DNA of 64,000 bases from Rugosimonospora acidiphila (GCF_039543385.1 NZ_BAABJQ010000008.1:62001-126000); one strand, 5' to 3'; positions 52,498 to 62,858 are shown, counted from the first letter of the stretch. The notes: generated from the letters alone by a model not told the origin. A program made the numbers and translations.

Positions 52498-52508
52498 CGG
52501 GATCTCCT

Positions 52509-53123
52509 TCAGTTCGCCCGCGCCTGCGCCGGCACCTGTAGCAGGTCCAGACAATTACGCCACAGCGCCTCGAGTTGGGCCGGGTCGTTCAGCAGTTTCG
52601 CGAATAGCGCGCGCCCCTCCATCAGGGCGACGATGGAGCGCGCGGTGTCGCGCGTGTCGATCGAGGCGCCGGCCAGGCCGAGGTCTTTCGCCTCGACGAC
52701 CACCCGCTCGATCAGGTCGATCTGGGCCGCGAAGATCTCCTGTAGGCGGTCGCGGATCTCCTCGGCTTGGTTACTGAGTTCCAGGGCGAGGTTGCCGAAC
52801 AAGCAACCGACGACCAGGCCGGCCTTCTGCTGTGCGGTGCGCTGCACGTTCTCCGTCGCCTCGAACAGGTCTCGCAGGCGCCGCAACGGGTCGTGATCGC
52901 TGCTGAGCAGTTCCACCCACTGCTGTCGCTGGGCTGCCCAATGATCGTCGATGACGGTGAGCGCGAGAGCCTGCTTGGACTCGAAGAAGTAGTAGAAGCT
53001 GCCCTTCGGCACGCCGGCCGTCGAGCAGATCTCCGCCACGCCCAGCGCGGAATATCCCCGCTGTTCGATCAGCATCTTCGCCGCGTCGAGGATCTTGTTT
53101 TGCGCGTCACTCGTCCGTCCCAT
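52509..53123 (-). CDS. TetR-family repressor 3
   Basis: Protein of 204 residues; ATG 53123 is preferred over 53195, whose extension would run through the operator repeats. Helix-turn-helix: DAQNKILDAAKMLIEQRGYS, VAEICSTAGVPKGSFYYFFE and SKQALALTV (about 5-55), close to AcuR/NemR-like members. The ligand domain includes KAGLVVGCLFGNLALELSNQ, a cysteine-containing helix found in reactive-electrophile sensors of this group. Divergent from SDR4, with two copies of a 17-base repeat between them. Confidence 0.88.
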   Translation of the reverse strand: MGRTSDAQNKILDAAKMLIEQRGYSALGVAEICSTAGVPKGSFYYFFESKQALALTVIDDHWAAQRQQWVELLSSDHDPLRRLRDLFEATENVQRTAQQKAGLVVGCLFGNLALELSNQAEEIRDRLQEIFAAQIDLIERVVVEAKDLGLAGASIDTRDTARSIVALMEGRALFAKLLNDPAQLEALWRNCLDLLQVPAQARAN

Positions 53124-53138
53124 GGCTGTAAAAATACA

Positions 53139-53179
53139 CGACCAGTCGTCTAGTGTCATAGTCGACCAGTCGTCTAGTG
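53139..53179. promoter_or_regulatory. Tandem TetR3 operators
   Basis: CGACCAGTCGTCTAGTG occurs twice as an exact direct repeat (53139-53155 and 53163-53179), 24 bases apart, filling the gap between divergent tetR3 and SDR4. Each copy contains the partial dyad CGAC-CA-GTCG. Two helical turns of spacing suggests cooperative binding on one DNA face. Confidence 0.65.
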
Positions 53180-53216
53180 GTCGCCAACGTTCCAATCAAC
53201 CACCGAAAGGTTCACT

Positions 53217-53933
53217 ATGAGCGCCAATCAGGGACAAAAGGTCGTTGTCATCACCGGTGCGTCCCAGGGCATCGGCGCCGGCCTGGTCGACGCGTACCGC
53301 AAACTCGGCTACGGCGTCGCGGCCACCTCACGCACGATCAGCGCGTCCGGCGACCCGGACGTCGTCACCGTCCAGGGCGATGTCGCGGACGCCGAGACGG
53401 CAGACCGTGTGATCGCGGCGGCGCTGGACCGCTTCGGCCGCATCGACTCACTCGTGAACAACGCCGGCATCTTCATCGTCAAGTCGTTCACCGACTACAC
53501 CGAGGAGGAATTCGCCCTACACCTCGGGGTCAACCTCGCCGGGTTCTTCCGGTTCACTCAACGGGTCCTGCCACACCTGCTCGCCAACGGCGGCGGCCAC
53601 ATCGTCAACATCACGGCGAGCGTCGTGGACCAGCCCAACTCCACCGTGCCGTGCGTGCTCGCGTCCTTGACCAAGGGCGGCCTCAATGCCGCCACGAAGT
53701 CCCTGGCCATCGAGTACGCGACCCGAGGCGTACGGGTGAACGCCGTCGCGCCAGGCGTCATCAAGACCCCGATGCACCCGGTCGAACTCCACGAAACGTT
53801 CGCCGGCCTGCAGCCGGTCGGTCGGATGGGCGAGACGAGCGACATCGTCGACGCCGTCGTCTACCTCGAGTCGGCCCCCTTCGTCACCGGAGAGATCCTG
53901 CACGTCGACGGCGGAACGAGCGCGGGCCACTGA
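53217..53933 (+). CDS. Short-chain dehydrogenase/reductase 4, lacking the catalytic Tyr
   Basis: Protein of 238 residues with a good SDR frame: VVVITGASQGIGAGLVDAY, SLVNNAGIF, VNITASVVD (serine position altered to T-A-S) and the C-terminal VTGEILHVDGG. Where Y-x-x-x-K should stand, the sequence is VLASLTKGGLNAATKSLA: the lysine is kept but the tyrosine is an alanine. This ALTKGG-type SDR group is recurrent in databases as far as I recall, so it may be a real variant with changed chemistry rather than a dead enzyme. Divergent from TetR3 with tandem operators between; hairpin terminator downstream. Confidence 0.85.
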   Translation: MSANQGQKVVVITGASQGIGAGLVDAYRKLGYGVAATSRTISASGDPDVVTVQGDVADAETADRVIAAALDRFGRIDSLVNNAGIFIVKSFTDYTEEEFALHLGVNLAGFFRFTQRVLPHLLANGGGHIVNITASVVDQPNSTVPCVLASLTKGGLNAATKSLAIEYATRGVRVNAVAPGVIKTPMHPVELHETFAGLQPVGRMGETSDIVDAVVYLESAPFVTGEILHVDGGTSAGH

Positions 53934-53941
53934 CCGGCAGG

Positions 53942-53982
53942 CGCTGGGGGTTGGCGCGTTTCTTACCCGCCAGCCCCCAGCG
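53942..53982 (+). terminator. Terminator of SDR4
   Basis: A 15-bp stem with one G-U pair (53942-53956 and 53968-53982) and an 11-base loop, eight bases after the SDR4 stop. Nothing else recognised to 54154. Confidence 0.7.
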
Positions 53983-54154
53983 GCCGTTGCCAGGAACGAG
54001 CTCAGCCGTACTCCAGGAGATCTTGTGCTCTTCCCCCTGACCTCGCGGACGCGACCGCATGAACGAGGTGGTTCGCGCCGGGAGGCCGCGTGCGGGCGCG
54101 GGCGTGGACTGCCACGGCGCTCGACCGCCGCACGGCTACCAGCCGGACCGGGGC

Positions 54155-55909
<1,755 letters not shown>

Positions 55910-56252
55910 ATCGCTCCTCATTCCCCAGACGGTGGTCCGCCACACCGGCGGGCGTCGCTGACGGGTGTCTCGTACCGGGCCCCGGCGCTCGGGTTCATCC
56001 TCGCCACGACCGACCACCGGGGCTCGCGCGGACGAGCAATCGCCGCGCAGGGGTGCCGGACTCATCCGGCCGGACCGGACACGGCAGCGAGAGTAGGTGA
56101 TTACGGTGGGGCCCCGGGGTAATGGACAGTGGAAGCTGTCCGACGGGTTCCATGGAGATGGTCACGAATATCTGGCCGATTTCTCAGGTAGTCGCGGGGC
56201 CTCCGCCGCCGTACGATAACCGGTAAAGCCTATCGAGAAAGTGGGAGTTGCG
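55910..56252. other. Divergent promoter region
   Basis: About 340 bases between the PLD and FAD-protein genes. No operator or gene stands out. Confidence 0.4.
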
Positions 56253-57620
56253 ATGGGGCGCACGAACACGGTGGTCGTGGGCGGAGGCTGTACCGGCGTG
56301 CTCGCGGCGGTGCGGCTGCTGTGCCACGGTACCGGCGATGTGACGATGGTCGAACCGTCGCCCGCGTTGGGTTCCGGTGTCGCCTACGGGACTTGTGAGC
56401 CGATGCACCTGCTCAATTCGCCGGCCGACACGATGAGCGCGGACCCCGATGAACCCGGGCAGTTCGCGGCCTGGGCGGCCCGGCACGCCAACCTCACCGA
56501 CCCCGCCGGGTTCGCCGCGCGGCGCGACTACGGCCGGTACCTCGCCGAGGCCCTGGACGCGGCCGCTGTGGACCATCCCGGACGGTTCACCCACGTCCGG
56601 GGTAGGGCCGGCGCGCTGCGGGCAGCGGATTCGCGGATACATGTCGTCGTGGACGGAGCGCGGGCGCTGCGCGCGCAACGAGTGATCCTTGCCATCGGGC
56701 ACGCGTCCCCGCGGCATCCGCGCCCGCTGGGCGCCACCCTGACCCAGCACCCCGGTTACGTCGCCGATCCGTGGCGGCCCGGCGCTCTGGACGCCGTCCC
56801 ACCCGACGCCCCGGTGTTGCTGGTCGGCACCGGCCTGACCGCGGTGGATGTGGCCATGTCGCTGGCCGCGCGCGGCCAGCGGGCACCGATCCACGCCGTG
56901 TCCCGACACGGACTGCTGCCGTTGGCTCACGGCATGCGGGCGCCGCAGAAGCTGCCCGCGCGCCTGCCGGCCACCGACCGACTGAGTGCGCTGCTGCGCC
57001 AATTACGAGCGGACGCGGCCGCCGCCGACGACTGGCGATCGGTCGTCGATGGACTGCGCCCGCACGCCGACGCTGTGTGGAACGGCCTGAGTCTCACCCA
57101 ACGGCGCACCTTCCTGCGCCACCTGCACCGGTACTGGGAGATCCACCGGCACCGGATGGCCCCAACGGTCGGCATCGCGATCCGCGGCATGGTCCTGGAC
57201 GGCGCCCTGCGCCCGCACGCGGCGCGCCTCGACACGGTGGCCGCCGACGGTGCCTGGCTGATCGCCACCGCCGCCTCCGGTGCCCACTGGCGGGTCGCGA
57301 CGATCGTCAACTGCACCGGCCCGGCCAGCGCCATCCACAGCGCCCTGGGGCGCGACCTGCTGTCCGGCGGCCTGGCCAGGATGGACCCGCTCGGGCTCGG
57401 CTTCGACGTGGACGTCGACGGTCGTCTCGTCTCCGAGCAGGGCCAGGCGCACCACCAGATCCTCGTGGCCGGGCCACCTCGTCGCGGCCAGTGGTGGGAG
57501 ACCACCGCGGTACCGGAGATCCGGACGCAGGTACAGAAGCTGAGCCTGCTCGACATGGCCCGTGCCACGACCGGGAGCGGCGCGCGCACCGCCGAACACG
57601 CCGCCCGATTCGCCGCGTGA
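56253..57620 (+). CDS. FAD/NAD(P)-binding protein of the PF13454 type
   Basis: Protein of 455 residues. ATG 56253 follows GGGAG; an in-frame GTG at 56241 is possible. TVVVGGGCTGVLAAVRLL is the FAD loop (GxGxxG-like, with Cys at the fifth position), then PALGSGVAYGT and HLLNSPADTMS, hallmarks of the FAD-NAD(P)-binding family found near iron and sulfur metabolism genes. A second nucleotide motif, LLVGTGLTAVDVAMSLAARG, lies at about 190-209, and VNCTGPAS with the final QWWETTAVPEIR closes the fold. Probably a cytoplasmic flavoprotein oxidoreductase; substrate unknown. It converges on the GntR gene across a shared hairpin. Confidence 0.82.
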   Translation: MGRTNTVVVGGGCTGVLAAVRLLCHGTGDVTMVEPSPALGSGVAYGTCEPMHLLNSPADTMSADPDEPGQFAAWAARHANLTDPAGFAARRDYGRYLAEALDAAAVDHPGRFTHVRGRAGALRAADSRIHVVVDGARALRAQRVILAIGHASPRHPRPLGATLTQHPGYVADPWRPGALDAVPPDAPVLLVGTGLTAVDVAMSLAARGQRAPIHAVSRHGLLPLAHGMRAPQKLPARLPATDRLSALLRQLRADAAAADDWRSVVDGLRPHADAVWNGLSLTQRRTFLRHLHRYWEIHRHRMAPTVGIAIRGMVLDGALRPHAARLDTVAADGAWLIATAASGAHWRVATIVNCTGPASAIHSALGRDLLSGGLARMDPLGLGFDVDVDGRLVSEQGQAHHQILVAGPPRRGQWWETTAVPEIRTQVQKLSLLDMARATTGSGARTAEHAARFAA

Positions 57621-57657
57621 TGCCCGGTAGCGGAATGGCCACACCGCCGGGCATCAC
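57617..57657. terminator. Bidirectional terminator
   Basis: An 11-bp perfect inverted repeat (57617-57627 and 57647-57657) includes the stop codon of the FAD-protein gene and lies seven bases from the stop of the convergent GntR gene. Confidence 0.6.
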
Positions 57658-57663
57658 GCCCAG

Positions 57664-58344
57664 TCACGACTGCCTGGGCTGCCCCGCGGCACCGCTTGAC
57701 CGCAGGTAGCGCCGCAGCGCCTGGCTGGCCTCATGGACGTGATGGCGGATGTGCCGTTCGGCCGTGTCCGGGTCTCCGTCGTCGATGGCATTCAGGATCG
57801 CCACGTGCTCCTCGATGGCGACCGGCAGCCGGCCGGGTGCCTGGGCGGAGAACCGGTTGCCCAGCCGGACCTGCGCGATGAGGTTCTCGGCGATGGGGAT
57901 CACCCGCCGGCTGCCGGAGCCCTGCCAGATGAGTCGGTGGAACATGAGGTCCAGGTCGCCGTAGGAGTACAGGTTGTTCGCCTTGATGGCCTTGCGCTGG
58001 CGGACCAGCAGGCGGCGCAGTTGGGTGGCGATCTGCGCGTGGTTGGTCGCCCCGGCGGCCCGGCGCGCGGCGAGCGCGTCGATGGCCTCGCGCAACTCGT
58101 ACAGTTCCAGCAGATCCTCGGTGCTCACCTCGGGCACGAAGTAGCCGCGGTGCGGGACGGAGATGAGGAAGCCCTCGCGTTCGAGGGCGGCGAGGGCTTC
58201 CTTGACGGGGGTGGGGCTGAGCCCGAGCTGTTCGGTCAGCGGCCGCACGGTGACGCGGGAGCCGGGTGCGAGGGAGCCGTTGAGGACCGCGGCCCGCAGG
58301 TTGTCGTAGGCAGCGCTCAGCAGCGTGCGGCGCTGGACGGTCAT
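57664..58344 (-). CDS. GntR-family (FadR/FCD type) regulator
   Basis: Protein of 226 residues. The winged helix (about 8-75) has AAYDNLRAAVLNGSLAPGSR, PLTEQLGLSPTPVKEALAAL and EREGFLISVPHRGYFV. The FCD ligand domain (about 80-215) keeps the metal-binding residues: LDLMFHRLIW (Asp/His), EEHVAILNAI (His) and ERHIRHHV (His), so it probably binds a small carboxylate through a metal. The adjacent upstream genes, a permease and an M14 peptidase, are wrecked, so its original target operon may be lost. Confidence 0.87.
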   Translation of the reverse strand: MTVQRRTLLSAAYDNLRAAVLNGSLAPGSRVTVRPLTEQLGLSPTPVKEALAALEREGFLISVPHRGYFVPEVSTEDLLELYELREAIDALAARRAAGATNHAQIATQLRRLLVRQRKAIKANNLYSYGDLDLMFHRLIWQGSGSRRVIPIAENLIAQVRLGNRFSAQAPGRLPVAIEEHVAILNAIDDGDPDTAERHIRHHVHEASQALRRYLRSSGAAGQPRQS

Positions 58345-58431
58345 GGTGGCGGATCCGCCTTTCTGTGCGGCGAGGCGTCGGCACGAGGTCTGTTTTTGTC
58401 TGGGCGCGGCGGTCAGCGTGGCCGCCGCGCG

Positions 58432-58565
58432 TCAGCGGAGCCCGCGCTCGAACCGGCGGGACAGCAGGGTCAGCGGAAGGCACACGATGAAGAACACGAG
58501 GAGTACCGCGGTCGGGATCGGTACGGCGTGGCCGCCGCCGGCCAGGGTGAGCCGTTCGATGATTC
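58432..58565 (-). pseudogene. C-terminal tail of an amino-acid ABC permease
   Basis: The frame ends ERLTLAGGGHAVPIPTAVLL followed by FFIVCLPLTLLSRRFERGL, the last helix and charged tail of HisM/GltJ-type permeases. It starts abruptly at a junction with the M14 peptidase remnant near 58565, so a deletion joined the two. Confidence 0.65.
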
Positions 58566-58956
58566 CCCACCTCGGTCGAGTGGATGCCCGCCTGCACGCA
58601 GTAGAACGGTTTGCCCTCGGTGGCCAGCTTCGTGGCCTCGTCATCCGACAGCCCGCGCGGGTCGGCGAGCTTGGCGTTGATGGCGACAAACTCGTCGAGG
58701 TTGGCCAGGTTCTTCGGCGAGCCGATGGTCAGCAGGACGTATGGGTGGCCCATAGTGGTCTTGCCGCCGGGGTCGGGATGGACCCCTTCGGTGGTGCGGA
58801 GGGCTGCCTGTGATCCTGCTGGGCCGGGGCTACCGGGGGCGCCGCCGCGGCGGCGCCCGGGTGGGCCACCGTGGTCGCGGCCGCCGCGGCACCGGCCGCC
58901 GCGGTGGTGCGAAGCAGGGTTCGACGGGACAGGCCTGATCTGTCGCTGTTGGTCAT
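58566..58956 (-). pseudogene. M14 zinc-carboxypeptidase N-terminal remnant with Tat signal
   Basis: ATG 58956 opens a Tat signal (SGLSRRTLLRTTAAAGAAAA). In the next frame GKTTMGHPYVLLTIGSPKNL and YCVQAGIHSTEVG follow; the latter is the HxxE-type zinc motif region of M14 peptidases. Frameshifted near 58810 and cut off right after the first zinc ligands, where permease sequence takes over. Confidence 0.7.
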
Positions 58957-59393
58957 CTGCCGACATCGCCTTTCACGGTCCGGCCGTGCCGGAGCGTCGT
59001 CTGTCGCGGAGTTGGGCGGGCCACCTCCGCTGCCCTGCGGGTGTCGTTGAACGCCGCACGTGGCGCAGCGCCGCGCCACATGCGGTCGTCGCGGTGCCTG
59101 GGTGCCGCGCGCTGCCGTCGAGGGACCGCGTGCTGTGCGAGCGCCCCGACCCCTGGCCCTGAAGACGTTGTGTGTCAGGTAATCTGCCAGCCGACTCCGC
59201 TCGAAGGCAACGCTTGGGCTCTGGATTTAATGTTAAAAATTTGTTGCCGTAACACAGGACCCGGAGCGCGCGGCCCGATATCCGACTGAATCAGTGGGAT
59301 CCCGGGTAGAATTCTCCCTTGAAGTCGTGGCGGTGAAGTGGACCGTCAAGCCGAGCGATACTGGGGGCGCCGGCCGTTGGGAGATGATCGCCG
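58957..59393. other. Intergenic, no gene recognised
   Basis: About 440 bases between the peptidase remnant and the cupin gene. A short AT-rich patch at about 59225-59250 could be a promoter. No gene seen. Confidence 0.4.
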
Positions 59394-59945
59394 ATGCCCA
59401 ATACCGCGTTGTCGGAACCGATGGCCGCTCTTTTGGCGGAGATCGCGCCGGTCGTGCATGGGGCACCAGACGGTGCACGTGCCGCCGGTGACGTCCGTGT
59501 CGTCCTGGAACGTTGGCTCGGGATCGACGAGTTGCTGACCCCCGCGCAACTGGAGCCCGACCCTCACCGGTATCGGCAACATCTGATACACGTCGATCGG
59601 GACGGTGCCTTCGGGGTCGTCGCGCTGGTGTGGCTGCCCGGGCAGCGTACGCCGATACACGACCACGTCTGCTGGTGCGTGGTGGGCGTTCACCGCGGGG
59701 CTGAGCGGGAGGTCTGCTATCGCGTCCGCCACCATCGCGGGATGTCGTTTCTCGAACCGACCACGGATCGCGTCAACCCGCGGGGAACGACCAGCGTCGC
59801 GCTCCCTCCCGCGGACATCCACCAGGTGGCCAACAACGGCGACGGGCTGGTGGCGTCCGTGCATGTCTACGGTGCGGATATCGGCACTCTGGGGACGAGT
59901 ATCCGTCGCACGTACAAACTGCCGGTCCGCCGAATGTCTCGGTGA
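59394..59945 (+). CDS. Cysteine dioxygenase-like cupin
   Basis: Protein of 183 residues, the normal size of the CDO_I family. Iron ligands are visible: TPIHDHVCWCVVGV (H88 and H90, with the nearby cysteine seen in this family) and SVHVYGADI (histidine at about 157). The LPPADIHQVANNGDG segment is also typical. It would oxidise cysteine or a related thiol, such as 3-mercaptopropionate, to a sulfinate using oxygen. It lacks the Cys-Tyr crosslink cysteine of animal enzymes as far as I can see. The stop lies just before a decayed monooxygenase. Confidence 0.83.
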   Translation: MPNTALSEPMAALLAEIAPVVHGAPDGARAAGDVRVVLERWLGIDELLTPAQLEPDPHRYRQHLIHVDRDGAFGVVALVWLPGQRTPIHDHVCWCVVGVHRGAEREVCYRVRHHRGMSFLEPTTDRVNPRGTTSVALPPADIHQVANNGDGLVASVHVYGADIGTLGTSIRRTYKLPVRRMSR

Positions 59946-59959
59946 CCGTGGCGCCGCGG

Positions 59960-60395
59960 ACGCGACGTGTTGTGGTGGATGGACGCGTCCGGTGTGTGGG
60001 ACCAGCGGCACGCCGATATCGACGACCTCATCCGAGCCGGCGTCTGCCCTCCCGCAACTCGTCGGGACTCCCCGAGCGCAGGACGCTCAATCTCAACACC
60101 CTCGCCGGGCCGGGCGTCGAGTTGGTGGGCCGCTGGGCGGCGGTACGCGACGGTACGCGACGGCGAGGCGCTGTTCTCCGGCGGCCTGCGCAACGTCTTC
60201 TCGCTCGCGGACCTCAGGATGAATCGCCTGCTCGCCACGTTCGACGAGTGGGCCCGGAGGCACGGCCGCGGCGCTGAGGTCGACCCGCCGGAGCGCTTCG
60301 AAGCCACCAGCCTTCCCGCGTCGCCGCGGCTGCGGCTCGACCTGGCCGGTGGCGAGATCCAGGCGCGCCGTTTCCGCACGAGCTACCGCAGGTAG
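59960..60395 (+). pseudogene. Flavin-containing monooxygenase fragment with several frameshifts
   Basis: Pieces in three frames together read like the middle of a Pyr_redox_3 monooxygenase: VLWWMDASGVWDQRHADIDD, then LPQLVGTP, then ERRTLNLNTLAGPGVELVGR with WAAVRDG, then GEALFSGGLRNVFSLADLRM and LLATFDEWARRHG. The last shift is explained by an exact 10-base duplication, GGTACGCGAC twice at about 60149-60168. Neither FAD-binding start nor C-terminus is present, and the fragment runs into the end of the GH4 gene. Confidence 0.7.
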
Positions 60396-61723
60396 GAGAG
60401 CTCCGGGAAGCGCAATCGGTACGCATCGAGCAGGCGCTTCGCCACGGCCACCGAATCCACGAGCGGATGCGTGGCCAGCGCGCGCAGTGCCGAGGATCGT
60501 GAGCCGCCTTCCGCCGCCTCGAGGACGGCGCGCTCACTCGCCTTGACCGAGCAGACCAGACCGATCGCGTGTTCCGGGGGCGACCCGACGGGCTCGGGAT
60601 GCGCGCCCCGCGCGTCGACCGTGCAGGGGATCTCGACGACGGCGTCGTCATCCAGGATGTCGAGCGTGCCATGGTTGCGCACGTTGAGGATGAGCGTGGC
60701 CGGCTCGTCGTGGGCGATCGCCCGCATGAGCGCGAGCGCCACGTCTTCGTACCCGCCCGGGCCCGCGTCGTCGCGCTCGGCCGGCTGCCTCAGGCCCGCG
60801 GTCGCACGGTTCTCTGCCATGTAGGTGCTGTCACGCTCGGCCCGGATCGTGTCCCAGGTGGACAGCGGTTCGGCGGTGGTGCCCAGCAGGTTGTAGCAAC
60901 CCCGTTGCTGGGCGAGCAGGAATTCGCCGCGGGTCTGCGGGGCGTCGCGCGCGGCGGCGACCAACTCCCGATTGCCGTAGTAGTAGTGCAGGTACTCGTT
61001 GGGCACCGCGCCGAGCGCGCGTAACCATTCCGCGCCGAACAGTCTGCCTTCCTCGAAGGAGTCCAGCGCGGCGTCGTCGGCAAGCAGCGTGGGCAGCAGA
61101 TCCTCGCCGTCGACATGCACCGCTCGCAACCAGCCCAGATGGTTCAGGCCCGCGTAGTCCAGCCGCACCCGCTGTGGGTCCGCCTTCAGAGCCGCGACGA
61201 CACGGCGGCCGAGCCCCGCGGGGGTGTCGCAGATGCCGATGACCCGGTCACCCAGGTGGCGCGACATCGCCTCGGTGACGAGGCCGGCCGGGTTGGTGAA
61301 GTTGATGACCCACGCGTCCGGCGCGGATCTGGCGATTTTCTGGGCGATGGCGGTGGCGACGGGGACGGTGCGCAGCCCGTACGAGATCCCACCGGCACCG
61401 ACGGTCTCCTGACCGAGCACGCCCGCGGCCATGGCGACCCGTTCGTCGATGACGCGGCCCTCCAGACCGTGAACCCGGACGGCGACGAAGACGAAATCGG
61501 CACCGGACACGGCCTCGGTCAGATCGGTCGTCGTGCTGATCCGCGGCGCGTCGGGCACGCCATGGGCCTGCGCCGCGAGGACCCGGCCGATCGCGGACAG
61601 CCGTGCCGCGTCCACGTCGTGCAGCGTGACGTCGGTGATCCGGCTCTGGCCGTGGTCGGCCAGCAGCGTTCGGTAGATCAGCGGTACCCGGAACCCTCCG
61701 CCGCCGAGGATCGTCAACCGCAT
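60383..61723 (-). CDS. Glycoside hydrolase family 4 (6-phospho-glucosidase-like)
   Basis: Protein of 446 residues of the NAD- and Mn-dependent GH4 family. The Rossmann start is MRLTILGGGGFRVPLIYRTL. INFTNPAGLVTEAM (about 144-157), GICDTPAG with the metal-binding cysteine (C170), and GLNHLGW with the metal-binding histidine (about 197-203) are all conserved. QETVGAGGISYGLRTVPV (about 100-117) matches the family loop. Cleavage goes by oxidation/elimination at C3. Substrate is probably a 6-phospho-glycoside, but no PTS gene is nearby. It lies 61 bases downstream of the PfkB kinase gene, so both likely belong to one operon. Confidence 0.88.
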   Translation of the reverse strand: MRLTILGGGGFRVPLIYRTLLADHGQSRITDVTLHDVDAARLSAIGRVLAAQAHGVPDAPRISTTTDLTEAVSGADFVFVAVRVHGLEGRVIDERVAMAAGVLGQETVGAGGISYGLRTVPVATAIAQKIARSAPDAWVINFTNPAGLVTEAMSRHLGDRVIGICDTPAGLGRRVVAALKADPQRVRLDYAGLNHLGWLRAVHVDGEDLLPTLLADDAALDSFEEGRLFGAEWLRALGAVPNEYLHYYYGNRELVAAARDAPQTRGEFLLAQQRGCYNLLGTTAEPLSTWDTIRAERDSTYMAENRATAGLRQPAERDDAGPGGYEDVALALMRAIAHDEPATLILNVRNHGTLDILDDDAVVEIPCTVDARGAHPEPVGSPPEHAIGLVCSVKASERAVLEAAEGGSRSSALRALATHPLVDSVAVAKRLLDAYRLRFPELSYLR

Positions 61724-61784
61724 CCGATCATTCCTTCATCGAGGTCATCGCCGAGCTTCCGCCGGTACTCGACTGGGACAGTCA

Positions 61785-62858
61785 TCAGGCCGCGTCCGGC
61801 AGTCGCACGATCGTGGCCGGCGCCCGCCGCGGCCTGCTGCGTTCCTCCGGCGGGATCACGTCGTCGAGGAACCCGTACCGGGCGGCCAGCGCGACCTCGG
61901 TCGACTCGTTGTGGTGGCGCACCGCCCGCGACCGGGTCGCCAGCCACCAGTCGGTGATGTCGCCCCAGCCTGGCGCCGACAGTGATCCGCCGAAGTGTTG
62001 GACCGACAATGCCGAGACCAGGGTGGCGAAGGCGAGGCGCTGGCGCAGTGGCAGGTCCCACAGGGTGCCGGCGATGAAGCCGGCGGTGAACACGTCGCCG
62101 GCGCCGGTGGGATCCAGCGCCTCGACGGGGATGGCTGGCACGCTGACCTCGGTTCCGGTCTCCGAGTCGATGGCCAGCGCACCGTCGGACCCGCACGTCA
62201 CGACGGCCACCGGTACCCGCCCGGCCAGCCGGTGCAGTGCCTCGCGTGGCGTACCGGTGCGGGTGTAGTGCATCGCCTCGGCCGCGTTGGGCAGGAACGC
62301 GTAGCAGTCGTCGAGTAGGTCCAGCGCGGCGGTCGACCACACCGCGCTGTCGTCCCAGCCCACGTCGGCGAAGACAAGCGTGCCCGCCTGCCGGGCGTGG
62401 TGCACCCATGGGGCGCGATCGGTGGTGAGGCTGACGGAGGCGGCGCGCGCTGCCGGTAGTCCCCCGACGAGGCCGTTGGCGTTCGCGGGTACCGGATGAC
62501 CGTGAGTGATCATGCAACGGTCCCGGCCGTACGCGAGGGAGACCGTCACCGGCGAGTGCCAGTTGTCGAACCGGCGCGACGGTGACAGGTCCAGGCCCTC
62601 CTGGTCGCTGAGGATCTGCCAGCAGAAGTCTCCATAGGCGTCGGAGCTGAACGCCGTGCTCAGGCCCGTGCGGACGCCGAGCCGGCCCGCCGCTACGGCG
62701 AGGTTGGCGATCCCACCCGGGCACGAGCCCATTCCGGGGGCCCATGCCTCGGTACCCGGGGATGGCAGTTCGCTCAGCCCGGTGAAGATGATGTCGAGGA
62801 AGACGGGACCCGAAACGAAGAGGTCCAGTTGCTCATCGCTGTCCTGCACGCCCTTCAC
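61785..62858 (-). CDS. PfkB-family carbohydrate kinase
   Basis: Protein of 357 residues of the ribokinase/PfkB family. The first signature region is PGGIANLAVAAGRLGVRTGL (about 47-66). The second is ALDPTGAGDVFTAGFIAG (about 244-261), with the catalytic aspartate in GAGD. In between is VFADVGWDDS, a typical lid-proximal strand. The 50-residue C-terminal extension is charged. It would phosphorylate a sugar or nucleoside at a hydroxymethyl group. Upstream partner of the GH4 gene, so the pair may phosphorylate and then cleave a glycoside, avoiding the need for a PTS (inference). Confidence 0.87.
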   Translation of the reverse strand: MKGVQDSDEQLDLFVSGPVFLDIIFTGLSELPSPGTEAWAPGMGSCPGGIANLAVAAGRLGVRTGLSTAFSSDAYGDFCWQILSDQEGLDLSPSRRFDNWHSPVTVSLAYGRDRCMITHGHPVPANANGLVGGLPAARAASVSLTTDRAPWVHHARQAGTLVFADVGWDDSAVWSTAALDLLDDCYAFLPNAAEAMHYTRTGTPREALHRLAGRVPVAVVTCGSDGALAIDSETGTEVSVPAIPVEALDPTGAGDVFTAGFIAGTLWDLPLRQRLAFATLVSALSVQHFGGSLSAPGWGDITDWWLATRSRAVRHHNESTEVALAARYGFLDDVIPPEERSRPRRAPATIVRLPDAA

